A stretch of DNA of 64,000 bases. Origin: Paracoccus aerius (lineage in GTDB: Bacteria; Pseudomonadota; Alphaproteobacteria; Rhodobacterales; Rhodobacteraceae). Each line of letters opens with the position of its first letter. Position 1 is the first letter of the stretch. Positions 16,562 through 25,297 of this stretch are shown here, piece after piece. The translations under genes were made by a program, and so were the position numbers. The stretch covers positions 1 to 64,000 of the forward strand of contig NZ_BNCL01000012.1 of the NCBI RefSeq assembly GCF_014656455.1, written 5' to 3'. A model generated the notes under the pieces. That model had not been told where the DNA came from. It saw only the letters and a list, made by a program, of their open reading frames with translations, and made no database searches.

Positions 16562-18495
16562 CAGATGTTCTTTTGCTGCCCCAGTTCCACCACCCGGTTC
16601 GACGGCAGGCGGTAATAGTTCGTGGGTTCCGCCGCCGAACGATACAGCCGCACGAAGACCCTGCTCATCCAGTGGGGCATCAGGGTTCCCTTGCCCGACC
16701 GCAGGATGCGGCGGTTCAGGAAGAACGAGGTGGACATGATGTCGAACTTCTGCCCCTGGCGCTTGGCCTCGGCCAGGGCACGGGGGACATTGGGCTGTTC
16801 CATATAGCCGAAGGACAGCCAGGCCCGCCAGAAGCCAGTGGCGATCTGTTCCAGCCGCAGGCGCGTGTCGTCCGACACGCGGGGCGTGGTCGCGCTTTCG
16901 ACCTTCACGATGAAGTTGCGTTCATGCAGGACGCGATTGTGCTTGAGGTTGTGCAGCAGCGCGGGCGGCCCGATCATCGGATCGGCGGTCAGGAACACTG
17001 CCGTTCCGGGCACGATGGTGGGCGGCGACTTGGCCAGCTTCGCGGCCAGCATGTCCATGCTGATGCTTTCCTGCGCCAGCTTGTCCTGAAGGCGGCGCAT
17101 TCCTTCGACCCAGATCATCATCATGGCGATGGCCAGGGCCGCGAACAGCAGGGGGATATAGCCCCCATCCAGCAGCTTTATCAGGTTGGCGGAAAAGAAG
17201 ATCAGCTCGATCCCCAGGACCGGCACCATGACCAGGGCGATCAGCGGCCAGCCCCAGTTCCAGGACCAGCGGAACACGATCACCGCCAGAAGCGAGGTGA
17301 TGACCATGTCCCCCGTCACCGCGATCCCATAGGCACTGGCCAGCCGGGCGGACGACCCGAACGAGATCACCAGGGCCACGACCCCCAGCAGAAGGACGAA
17401 GTTGACCTTGGGCAGGTAGATCTGGCCCGCCTGCTGGTCCGAGGTGTGCTGGATGTGCAGCCGGGGCAGTAGGCCCATCTGCACCGCCTGCGCCGCGACC
17501 GAGAACGCGCCCGAGATCACCGCTTGCGACGCGATCACCGTGGCCGCCGTCGCCAGGATCACCAGCGGCACCAGGAACCAGTCGGGCGCCATCAGGAAGA
17601 ACGGATTGGACACCCGTTCGGGATGGGCCAGGACCATTGCCCCCTGCCCCAGATAGGACAGCGCCAGGGCGGGAAAGACCAGCACGCTCCAGGCGGTGCG
17701 GATGGCGCTGCGGCCGAAATGACCCATGTCGGCGTAAAGCGCCTCGGCCCCGGTGACGGCCAGGAAGACCGATCCCAGCACCGGCATCGCGGCGATGCCG
17801 TAGTCGGTCAGGAAACTGGCCGCCCGCAGCGGGTTCAGCGCCTGCAGGATGCGGGCGTCGTCCGCGATATGGCTGATCCCCAGGATCGCCATGGTCGTGA
17901 ACCACGCCAGCATCACCGGCCCGAACAGCCGCGCGATCCTGTCGGTGCCGCCGCTCTGCACCCAGAACAGCGCCATCACGATGCCCAGCGTGACCGGGAC
18001 CACCCAGGGCTGGAAGGCCGGCTGGACAAGGGTCAGGCCTTCGACCGCGGACAGGACGGAAATGGCGGGGGTGATCATGCTGTCGCCGAAGAACAGCGAC
18101 ACGCCGACGATCCCCAGCAGCAGAAGCAGCCGCCGCCTGCGCGCGCGCGGCCCGACCTTCAGCGCGCCCTGCGCCTTGGCGACCAGCGACAGGGTGCCGC
18201 CTTCGCCATTGTTGTCGGCCCGCAGGATCAGGATGACATACTTGATCGTGACGATCAGAACGACCGTCCAGAACAGCAGCGACACGATGCCAATGACCGA
18301 GGTTTCGGGCAGCCCTTCCTCGTGCGCGTGGACCAGCGATTCGCGCAGCGCATAAAGCGGCGAGGTGCCGATGTCGCCATAGACGACGCCCAGGCAGGCC
18401 AGCACCAGGGCGGGCGTCAGGCGGGACGGTTGATGATGCTGGGGGGTTGCGCTGTCCGATGCCCGGGGGCTGGACGCGGCTTCTTCGCTGGCCAT
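16561..18495 (-). CDS. kup: Low-affinity potassium uptake protein Kup (644 aa)
   Basis: This is a K+/H+ symporter of the KUP/HAK family in the inner membrane. The family signature GVVYGDIGTSPLYALRE is at residues 36-52, and about 12 transmembrane segments are followed by a cytoplasmic C-terminal domain, as in full-length Kup (about 620-700 aa). The first 30 residues are polar and His/Gln/Ser-rich. It stands alone on the minus strand, and its regulation is not visible. Confidence 0.93.
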   Translation of the reverse strand: MASEEAASSPRASDSATPQHHQPSRLTPALVLACLGVVYGDIGTSPLYALRESLVHAHEEGLPETSVIGIVSLLFWTVVLIVTIKYVILILRADNNGEGGTLSLVAKAQGALKVGPRARRRRLLLLLGIVGVSLFFGDSMITPAISVLSAVEGLTLVQPAFQPWVVPVTLGIVMALFWVQSGGTDRIARLFGPVMLAWFTTMAILGISHIADDARILQALNPLRAASFLTDYGIAAMPVLGSVFLAVTGAEALYADMGHFGRSAIRTAWSVLVFPALALSYLGQGAMVLAHPERVSNPFFLMAPDWFLVPLVILATAATVIASQAVISGAFSVAAQAVQMGLLPRLHIQHTSDQQAGQIYLPKVNFVLLLGVVALVISFGSSARLASAYGIAVTGDMVITSLLAVIVFRWSWNWGWPLIALVMVPVLGIELIFFSANLIKLLDGGYIPLLFAALAIAMMMIWVEGMRRLQDKLAQESISMDMLAAKLAKSPPTIVPGTAVFLTADPMIGPPALLHNLKHNRVLHERNFIVKVESATTPRVSDDTRLRLEQIATGFWRAWLSFGYMEQPNVPRALAEAKRQGQKFDIMSTSFFLNRRILRSGKGTLMPHWMSRVFVRLYRSAAEPTNYYRLPSNRVVELGQQKNI

Positions 18496-18634
18496 TCAGG
18501 CGCTCCGACTGCGATTTGGCGGAGGTATGCGCGCGCCGGCGGGGGTGTTCAAGAAGAATCGGATCGTGCCGTGGCGTCCGCGGCACCGGCCGCCCCGCCA
18601 AGTCGCCGGCAAAGGCAGGCGACGGGACGAATGC

Positions 18635-18763
18635 CTAGTGCCACGTCACCACATAGGGTCCGAAGCAGTATCGGCGGGCGGTCACGTTCCCGCGCTCATC
18701 GGTGTCGGAAAACACGCCGACGGTCCATTCAAGGGGGCTGGGGGCGAAGCTGAAGACGGGCAT
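18635..18763 (-). CDS. Small hypothetical protein (42 aa)
   Basis: This short ORF has an AAGGAT ribosome site about seven bases before its ATG. The peptide ends CFGPYVVTWH and contains DTDERGNVTARRY. It follows the esterase gene on the same strand after 77 bases and could be its third cistron. I recognise no domain. The clear ribosome site and its position in a gap that is otherwise empty make it plausible but not certain. Confidence 0.45.
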   Translation of the reverse strand: MPVFSFAPSPLEWTVGVFSDTDERGNVTARRYCFGPYVVTWH

Positions 18764-18840
18764 TGGGCTGATCCTTGCACCACGATTTCGAAAGACCAAC
18801 ACCCGCAGCCCGCCCTCGGGTTCCGGCGGATGATCATTTG

Positions 18841-19914
18841 TCAGGCCGCCTTGCCGCTGCCCCCACGCGGTTGCGCCAGGAAGAACCGCACCATTTCCGC
18901 GCTTGCATCGGGGCCTTTCGGATCGGTGTAGGATCCGCCGGCACGTCCGCCCGACCAGGCATGGCCCAGCCCCTCGACCGTCCAGTGATCGACGATCACC
19001 TGCCCGTCCAGGGTCGAGGTGATGTCGCGCCGGTGGCTGCGCCCGCCGGTGGTGGCGGTTGCCTGATCGGCGATCGTCTGGTCCGGGCCTGCAGCCAGCG
19101 TGTCGGCCGCGATGCTGGCGGCGTTCTGGGGATGCACGGTCCGGTCGGCGCTGCCGTGGAAGATGATCGTGGGCGTGGCAGTGGCGGCGCGCGGCCGCGC
19201 GGAATCGGCCATGCCGGTGCCGTTCATCGCCGCAAAGGCGCCGGGCACGTCGCGGGCCGCGCCAAAGGGCAGGCCCGAATGGGCGCCGATGGCCGCGAAG
19301 ACCTCGGGATGGGTCTGCCCCAGGATCACCGCCATCGCCGCGCCTGCCGAAAGGCCCGCCGCGAAGATCCGGTCCGACGGCACGCGATGCAGCGCCGCCT
19401 GGGCCTGCGCCATCTGCGCCAAGATCTCGGGTTCGCCGCGGCCGCGACGCTGGTCGCCGATGCTGAACCAGTTCCAGCACGACTGGGCATTGTCGCCCCG
19501 CGCCTGCTGGGGATAGACGACGATCAGGCGATGGCGTTCGGCCAGGTCGTTCATGCCAGTGCCGCGGGCGAAATCCGCATGGGTCTGGGTGCAGCCGTGC
19601 AGCATCAGGACCAGACCTTCCGCCCCCTGCCCCGCCGCGACCGAAGCCGGGACATAGACCATCATTTCCCGGCTGCCTGCCGGGCAGGTGAATCGATCGG
19701 TCGTGAAGCTGGCCCCCTGCGGGATCGTTCCGCCGCCAGGCTGCGCGCCGGCTGCCGGAAAGGGCCGCGCCCCGCCCGCCGCCTGTGCCGGCATGGACAA
19801 GCCGTGCTGCGCCAGGGTGCGTTCGACAAGCGATTGGGCATTGCCTGCGCCGAATCCATCAAGGCGCAAGCCCTCCATGGCCTGGCGCATGGCGCCAAGG
19901 TTCAGTGTCTTCAT
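18841..19914 (-). CDS. PHB depolymerase family esterase (357 aa)
   Basis: This is an alpha/beta-hydrolase of the LpqC/PHB-depolymerase (esterase_phb) family. The oxyanion segment LMLHGCTQTH, the nucleophile elbow GLSAGAAM (Gly-x-Ser-x-Gly) and the His in the C-terminal VEGLGHAWSGG motif are all present. No classical signal peptide is seen; the first 40 residues look amphipathic, as in intracellular depolymerases or feruloyl-esterase-like members. AAGGAG precedes the ATG. It follows the ribbon-helix-helix gene by 21 bases, so the two are probably one operon. Confidence 0.85.
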   Translation of the reverse strand: MKTLNLGAMRQAMEGLRLDGFGAGNAQSLVERTLAQHGLSMPAQAAGGARPFPAAGAQPGGGTIPQGASFTTDRFTCPAGSREMMVYVPASVAAGQGAEGLVLMLHGCTQTHADFARGTGMNDLAERHRLIVVYPQQARGDNAQSCWNWFSIGDQRRGRGEPEILAQMAQAQAALHRVPSDRIFAAGLSAGAAMAVILGQTHPEVFAAIGAHSGLPFGAARDVPGAFAAMNGTGMADSARPRAATATPTIIFHGSADRTVHPQNAASIAADTLAAGPDQTIADQATATTGGRSHRRDITSTLDGQVIVDHWTVEGLGHAWSGGRAGGSYTDPKGPDASAEMVRFFLAQPRGGSGKAA

Positions 19915-19935
19915 CTGCTTTGCTCCTTGCGGGAT

Positions 19936-20352
19936 TCAGGATATCCGGTCGGCCAAGGCCGCCTTGATGTCGGGACTTGCCTGCAACGCGCCCAGGACCG
20001 AGATCGATCCGATCGTGGCGCGAACCAGGTCGGGCGTGACATCGGGGGCAAAGCGCGCAAGCCCCACGACCTTGACATGCAGCACCTCGCCCTTGTCGCG
20101 CAGGGCTTCAAGTTCGGCTCGGTTGTAATCGCGCAGGCCCAGTTCCATCGTGTGCCGTTCCAGCGACTTGCTGACCACGTCGCGGTGGCTGTCCAACTGG
20201 CCGCGGATGGCGGTGCGGATGAAGTCGCTGCGGTTTGAATAAAAGCCTTCCTGCACCAGCAGATCGATCCGCCCCAGGTCCACATAACCCAGGTTGATCG
20301 TGATCTTTTCGGTCTCGGGTACCCTGTCGCGAAGGGTTCTGATATCGGCCAC
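19936..20352 (-). CDS. Ribbon-helix-helix (CopG-type) regulator (138 aa)
   Basis: The segment EKITINLGYVDLGRIDLLVQ followed by GFYSNRSDFIRTAIRGQL is a ribbon-helix-helix DNA-binding domain (about 15-60). The C-terminal half is unassigned and may bind a ligand or mediate oligomers. The only in-frame start with a ribosome site (GGAG) is the GTG at 20352; the nearby ATG at 20357 is out of frame. It is co-transcribed with the esterase and probably represses its own promoter through the repeats at 20361-20387. Confidence 0.78.
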   Translation of the reverse strand: MADIRTLRDRVPETEKITINLGYVDLGRIDLLVQEGFYSNRSDFIRTAIRGQLDSHRDVVSKSLERHTMELGLRDYNRAELEALRDKGEVLHVKVVGLARFAPDVTPDLVRATIGSISVLGALQASPDIKAALADRIS

Positions 20353-20360
20353 AGCATTTC

Positions 20361-20387
20361 TCCATCTGTATGGATGGTATATGGATG
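20361..20387. promoter_or_regulatory. Candidate RHH operator: tandem TATGGATG repeats
   Basis: TATGGATG occurs at 20369-20376 and again at 20380-20387, 11 bp apart, which is one helical turn. A TCCAT-CTGT-ATGGA inverted repeat (20361-20374) overlaps the first copy. Direct repeats at one-turn spacing just before the start codon are typical of autoregulated ribbon-helix-helix proteins. Confidence 0.5.
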
Positions 20388-20461
20388 TATCTTAGATGAT
20401 TGCAAGGTCGGTTGCGGCTGTTTCTGGTTGCAGGCAGGATGAAGGCCAAGGGGGTCCAAGC

Positions 20462-21133
20462 ATGTGCAATCTGTATTCCAACCGGATGAGCCAGCACGAG
20501 ATGCGGCGGATCTTCGACGTGGTGCCGGGCCTGGACCACTTGGGCAATGCGGCTGAATGGCCGGCGGTCTGGCCGAAATACGAGGCCCCGGTCGTCCGGT
20601 TGGCGCCCGACGGTGCGCGGGAACTCGTCAGCGCCCATTGGGGCTTTCTGACGCCCGCGGTGTCAAAGAAGACCGGCAAGCCGATCGCGCCTGTTGCCTG
20701 GAACAACGCCCGTGACGACAAGATGACAGGCGGGCTGTGGAAGGACAGTTTCCTGAACCGCCGCTGCCTGATCCCCGCCACCAGCTTCCGCGAGGCCAAG
20801 GGCCGCAGCCCAGCAACCGATGTCTGGTTCGCCCTGGCGGGTGATGACGACCGGCCGCCCTTCGCCTTTGCCGGGTTGTGGCGCGCGGGCCAGCCGGGCG
20901 TGGCGGGGGACCAGGGGGCGTGGCTGACCCATACGATGATCACCACCACCGCCAACGACCTGGTCAGGCCGGTGCATCCCACGCGGATGCCGGTGATCCT
21001 TGACCCGCAGGACCATGAACAGTGGCTGAAGGGCAGCCCCGCCCAGGCCATGGCGCTGTTGCGGCCCTATCCCGCGGACCGGATGCGCATCGTGCGCGAG
21101 GGGGTGGGGATCTTGGCCGACGGTTCGCCATGA
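20462..21133 (+). CDS. yedK: SOS response-associated peptidase, HMCES/YedK family (223 aa)
   Basis: SRAP proteins crosslink to abasic sites in single-stranded DNA through Cys2. Here the sequence begins Met-Cys-Asn-Leu-Tyr, so Cys2 is free after Met removal. The Glu in LIPATSFREAK and the His in RPVHPTRMPVIL match the other active-site residues. The start at 20462 has an AAGGGGG ribosome site. It is divergent from the ribbon-helix-helix gene, and no LexA box was recognised in the 109-bp gap. Confidence 0.9.
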   Translation: MCNLYSNRMSQHEMRRIFDVVPGLDHLGNAAEWPAVWPKYEAPVVRLAPDGARELVSAHWGFLTPAVSKKTGKPIAPVAWNNARDDKMTGGLWKDSFLNRRCLIPATSFREAKGRSPATDVWFALAGDDDRPPFAFAGLWRAGQPGVAGDQGAWLTHTMITTTANDLVRPVHPTRMPVILDPQDHEQWLKGSPAQAMALLRPYPADRMRIVREGVGILADGSP

Positions 21134-21225
21134 TGCCGCAAGGCCGCAACGGAACCTGCGCAGCCCCGCGGCCATTTCCCTTCCGCTTCCTCCGCCGGAG
21201 GAGGCCAGCAAACGGGGACGACAGG

Positions 21226-22722
21226 ATGATCGAACTGAAGCCGGGGCGGAACTGCTGGCGGATCGAGACGGCCGAGCGCCTGTCCGTCATCATCGATGGC
21301 CAGGCCTATTTCCGCGCCCTGCGCGAAGCCATGCTGAAGGCCCAGCGGATGGTCATGATGATCGGCTGGGATTTCGACTTCGAGATCGAGATGCTGCCCG
21401 GCGAAAGTGATGCGGACGGGCTGGCCCCGGACGGCTTTCCGAACAAGGTCGGACCGTTTCTTGAAGCCATCGTGGACCGTCGCCAGGATCTTGACATCTA
21501 CCTGCTGAAATGGAGCGGGGGTGCCCTGATCGCGCCCGGCGGCATCCTGCCCGCGCTTGCCGTCAAGCTGATGTCGCCCGACCAGATTCACCTGGCCTTT
21601 GACGGCCGCCATCCGATCGGCGCCTGCCACCACCAGAAGATCGTGGTGATCGACGACAGCCTGGCCTTCTGCGGCGGGATCGACATGACCGACGGCCGCT
21701 GGGACGACCGCGAGCATCTGGACGACAACCCGCTGCGCTGCCTCAAGAACGGGGCCGAGGCCCAACCCTGGCACGACGCCTCAACGGTGATGTGCGGGCC
21801 CGCGGCGGCGGCCATGTCGGAACTGGCCCGCGCCCGCTGGGCCCGCGCCCATGACGCCGAGGTCGACGAGGACTTCGCGCCGGGCGCCAATCTTTGGCCC
21901 GACAGCATCAATCCCGCCTTCCACGACATCCCCGTGGCCATCGCCCGTACCGCCCCGCCCGAGGCAGGCCGATCCGGCATCCACGAGATCGAGGATCTGT
22001 ATCTGGACGCGATCCGCGCGGCCCGGGACTGCATCTATATCGAATCGCAGTATTTCTGCGCAGGCAGCATCACCCGCGCGATCCGCCGCCGCTTGTCGGA
22101 TCCCGATGGCCCCGAGGTGGTGGTCATCAACCCCTATGCCGCCCAGGGCCATGTCGAGGATCAGGCGATGCATGTCACCCGCAGCCGGATGGTCCGCACG
22201 CTGCGCCAACACGACCGCTATGGCCGGTTCCGCATCCTGTATCCCGTCACGGACAGCGGCCAGCCGATCTATGTCCATGCCAAGATCATGATCGTCGACG
22301 ACATGCTGCTGCGGATCGGATCCAGCAATATCGACCGCCGGTCCATGGGCTTCGACACGGAATGCGACGTGGCGATCCAGGCCCGGGACGATGCGACGCG
22401 CGACCTGATCCGCGATTTCCGCGACGGGCTGCTGGCGGAACACCTGGGGCGCGACAAGACCGAGGTGGCGCGAGCGATCGACCGGCACGGGCGGGTCGTG
22501 CCCGCACTCGACGGCCTGATCCGCGACACAGGCCGCAGCCTGCGCCCCCTGCCGTTGAGGCGAGAGTCATGGCTGGGCAGCCTGCTGGCCAACACGCGCT
22601 TCTTCGATCCACGCTATCGCCGCAGCGCGCACGCGCGCACCGGCATCACGGCGCGCCACCTGATGCTGGGCGCAGGCGTGCTGGCAGGCGGAGCCTGGGC
22701 CTGGCGGCGGCTGCGACGCTAG
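21226..22722 (+). CDS. Phospholipase D-like phosphodiesterase/transphosphatidylase (498 aa)
   Basis: Two HKD motifs are present: His136-x-Lys138-x4-Asp143 (HHQKIVVID) and His351-x-Lys353-x4-Asp358 (HAKIMIVDD), giving a PLD active site. The C-terminus (about 470-490, HLMLGAGVLAGGAWAW) is a single hydrophobic segment followed by Arg residues, which suggests membrane anchoring. There is no signal peptide. It resembles PLD-type enzymes rather than cardiolipin synthase, which has N-terminal membrane segments. It converges with the glycosyltransferase gene, and the two stops overlap in CTAG. Confidence 0.85.
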   Translation: MIELKPGRNCWRIETAERLSVIIDGQAYFRALREAMLKAQRMVMMIGWDFDFEIEMLPGESDADGLAPDGFPNKVGPFLEAIVDRRQDLDIYLLKWSGGALIAPGGILPALAVKLMSPDQIHLAFDGRHPIGACHHQKIVVIDDSLAFCGGIDMTDGRWDDREHLDDNPLRCLKNGAEAQPWHDASTVMCGPAAAAMSELARARWARAHDAEVDEDFAPGANLWPDSINPAFHDIPVAIARTAPPEAGRSGIHEIEDLYLDAIRAARDCIYIESQYFCAGSITRAIRRRLSDPDGPEVVVINPYAAQGHVEDQAMHVTRSRMVRTLRQHDRYGRFRILYPVTDSGQPIYVHAKIMIVDDMLLRIGSSNIDRRSMGFDTECDVAIQARDDATRDLIRDFRDGLLAEHLGRDKTEVARAIDRHGRVVPALDGLIRDTGRSLRPLPLRRESWLGSLLANTRFFDPRYRRSAHARTGITARHLMLGAGVLAGGAWAWRRLRR

Positions 22723-23765
22723 GGGGCGCAGTCCGACAGCACAAGACTGGCGCTGTCTGCCATGTCCTGCCATGACGGCAGCCCCTGCCCTGCCTCGCGT
22801 GCTGCACGGGCAATGGCTTGCCGCCGCGCCGGGTCGACCAGCAGCATCCGCAGCGCATCAGCCAGGGCAGCCGGATTGCCCGGCAGCACCAGCAGCCCCG
22901 CGCCGGGCGGCACGGTATCGGGCACGGCGCCGGTATCGCAGGTGACGACCGGCAGGCCGCGCGCCAAGGCCTCGTCGAAGACGATGCCGTGGCCTTCGTA
23001 CCAGGTCGCCAAGGCAAAGATCGAGGCGCGGGCGTAAAGCTCCTCAAGCTCATCCGCGGACACGCGACCCGCCAGCCTGACACGATCGGCCACCGGGCTT
23101 GCCGCCCGCTGGCGTGACAGGGCAGCCGCGTGATCGGCGTCCCAGGGATTGCCCACGATCACCGCCCGCCAGTCCAGATCCGCCAGCCGCGACAGCGCGT
23201 CCAGCAGGATGTCATGGCCCTTGCGCGGATGCAGGATGCCCACCGACAGGATCAGCGGCATGGGATCGGGCGCGGGCGGCAGACGGGGCCGGTCCACGCC
23301 GGGCCGCAGGATGGTGATCGCGCGGGGATCGGCGCCGTATCGGTCCACGAGGATCCGGCGGGTATGGGGGCTGGGCACCAGCACGTGCCGGGCCAGGCGC
23401 AGGTTGTCACGCTCGGTCTGGAACAGGTGGTCCTGCCGGTCGGAGGACAGGCCGGTTTCCAGGGCCAGCGGATGGTGGATCATCGCCACCAATGGCGCGC
23501 GGACCCGCGCCAGCCCGGTGGTGTCGATGGACCCGAAGACCAGTCCGTCCAGGATCAGCGGCCGGTCCGGGGACACTGCCGCCAGCATCGCGACGGCCTC
23601 GGTCATGTCCGCTGCCGAAGGGTCGGGAAAGCTGGCCGCAAGCTGCAGGTGCTGCACGTCATGGCCCGCCTGGCGCAGTCCTTCAAGCAGGCGGCGTTCA
23701 TAGATATAGCCGCCGGTCAGCGTGGCGATGTCGCCGGGGATGGCAAAGGCCAGCGGGGGCTTCAC
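22719..23765 (-). CDS. Glycosyltransferase family 4 (GT-B fold; 348 aa)
   Basis: This is a retaining glycosyltransferase with a GT-B fold. The C-terminal nucleotide-sugar domain contains LHPRKGHDILLDAL and the E-x7-E motif in YEGHGIVFDEALARGLP. The GTG start at 23765 overlaps the permease stop as GTGA, and the frame remains open upstream inside the permease. It is the last gene of a six-gene operon with lipid-headgroup-type enzymes, which suggests a glycolipid or exported glycan acceptor; this is inference. Donor and acceptor are unknown. Confidence 0.85.
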   Translation of the reverse strand: MKPPLAFAIPGDIATLTGGYIYERRLLEGLRQAGHDVQHLQLAASFPDPSAADMTEAVAMLAAVSPDRPLILDGLVFGSIDTTGLARVRAPLVAMIHHPLALETGLSSDRQDHLFQTERDNLRLARHVLVPSPHTRRILVDRYGADPRAITILRPGVDRPRLPPAPDPMPLILSVGILHPRKGHDILLDALSRLADLDWRAVIVGNPWDADHAAALSRQRAASPVADRVRLAGRVSADELEELYARASIFALATWYEGHGIVFDEALARGLPVVTCDTGAVPDTVPPGAGLLVLPGNPAALADALRMLLVDPARRQAIARAAREAGQGLPSWQDMADSASLVLSDCAP

Positions 23766-25297
23766 GCGCGCACCTGCTCGGGCGCCATGACCGCCAGCAC
23801 CCGCGTCTCGGCCCCGGCCACGACGGCATAAAGCAGCGCCGACATCGCCGTCACCGCCACCATCGTCAGCCACAGCATCGCATAGTCCGAGACCGAGGCC
23901 GACAGCGCCATCAGGTTGCCCAGACCCCGCCCGGTCGCCAGCCACTCGACAACCGTTGCGGCCAGGATTGCCGCAGGCACCCCCATCCGGGCCGAGGCGA
24001 ACAGCGCGGGCAGCATCGCCGGGATGCGGACATGCAAGGTCTGGCGCAGCGGCCCGGCGCAATAGCTGCGGAACAGATCCAGGATCGGCCCCGGCGCCTG
24101 CCGCAGCCCCTCCTGGCAGGCTGCGAAAGTCGGGAAGAACACCATCAGAGCGACAAGCGTCACGGTGCCCGCGGCGCCCCGTCCCAGCAGCAGGACGATC
24201 AGCGGCGCGGTGGTGACGATGGGGATCGACCGCAGGGCCACTGCCCAGGGCGTCATCACTGCCGACAGCCCCGGTCGAAGGGCCAGCAGGATCGCAAGCC
24301 CCGCGCCCAGGGCCAGCCCGGCCAGATATCCCGGCACCGCAAGCGCCAGCGTCTGCATCATCGCCGTCATCAATGCGGCCCGCGTCATGGCCGCGTCCGG
24401 CGCCCAGATCACGGCGGCCGCGACATCGGCGGGCCGCTTGGCGAAGAACGGATTCAGCCCCGCCACGGCCACCCACCACAGCACCAGGATCAGCGCGACC
24501 AGCAGCGCCGCGTGGGCCGCCTTGCGCCCCGGCGATCCGCGCAACAGGCGCGGCGGGGCCAGGATCACCGGCGGCGCGTCGGGCAGCGCGCGGCGGCCCA
24601 GCCAGCCGACCGCGGCATGAACCGCGATCGCCAGTCCCGCCGCCACCGCCGCCACCGACCACAGCGCCGGCACGTCCAGATCGCGGCTAAAGCGGATCGT
24701 CAGCACGCCCAGGCCCCGCTCGGCCCCCGTGAACTCGCCCACCATGGCCCCCAGGATCGCTGCGGGCGCGGAAATCCGCAGCCCCGCCAGCAGATAGGGG
24801 ACCGAGGCGCGCGCGCGGACATGGACCAGTTCGGCCCAGCGGCCCCGGCCATAGATCTGCACCAGATCCAGCCAGGCCGAAGGCATCGCCCGCAGGCCAG
24901 CCAGCAAGGGGATCAGCGTGGTGTAATAGACCGCAAGCGCGGCCAGCACGATCTGCGGGCCGTTCCCCGGCCCCATCAGCACCCGCAGGATCGGGCCGGT
25001 GGCGATCAGCGGCAGGCAGAAGACGACAAGCGCCAGGCCCGCCACCAGGTTCAGCGTGCGCGGCCACAGCGCCGGGATCGCAGCCAGCAGGATCGCCGCC
25101 AGGTTGCCAAGCACGAAGCCGCAGGCCGCATTGGCCAAGGTGACGGCGGCGGCGCGCGCCATCAGGCCGGGATGGGCGGCCAGCCATTCCAGCACGCCCA
25201 CCGGCCCGGCCAGAAGCCAGCCACCCGCCAGCAGGGCAAGCCCCTGCCACAGGCCCAGAAAGGTCGCCAACCCGAACCAACGGGTGCGGGCTGTCAT
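23762..25297 (-). CDS. ABC transporter permease, two fused permease domains (511 aa)
   Basis: Two BPD_transp_1 domains lie in tandem in one protein, each with its own EAA coupling loop. These are around GRGRWAELVHVRARASVP and, in the second half, CAGPLRQTLHVRIPAM. TauC/SsuC/ThiX-type importers normally use one permease gene that forms a homodimer, so a fused pair is unusual for this class. Its ATG overlaps the ATPase stop by four bases, and it in turn overlaps the glycosyltransferase. About 11-12 hydrophobic segments are visible. Confidence 0.85.
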   Translation of the reverse strand: MTARTRWFGLATFLGLWQGLALLAGGWLLAGPVGVLEWLAAHPGLMARAAAVTLANAACGFVLGNLAAILLAAIPALWPRTLNLVAGLALVVFCLPLIATGPILRVLMGPGNGPQIVLAALAVYYTTLIPLLAGLRAMPSAWLDLVQIYGRGRWAELVHVRARASVPYLLAGLRISAPAAILGAMVGEFTGAERGLGVLTIRFSRDLDVPALWSVAAVAAGLAIAVHAAVGWLGRRALPDAPPVILAPPRLLRGSPGRKAAHAALLVALILVLWWVAVAGLNPFFAKRPADVAAAVIWAPDAAMTRAALMTAMMQTLALAVPGYLAGLALGAGLAILLALRPGLSAVMTPWAVALRSIPIVTTAPLIVLLLGRGAAGTVTLVALMVFFPTFAACQEGLRQAPGPILDLFRSYCAGPLRQTLHVRIPAMLPALFASARMGVPAAILAATVVEWLATGRGLGNLMALSASVSDYAMLWLTMVAVTAMSALLYAVVAGAETRVLAVMAPEQVRA

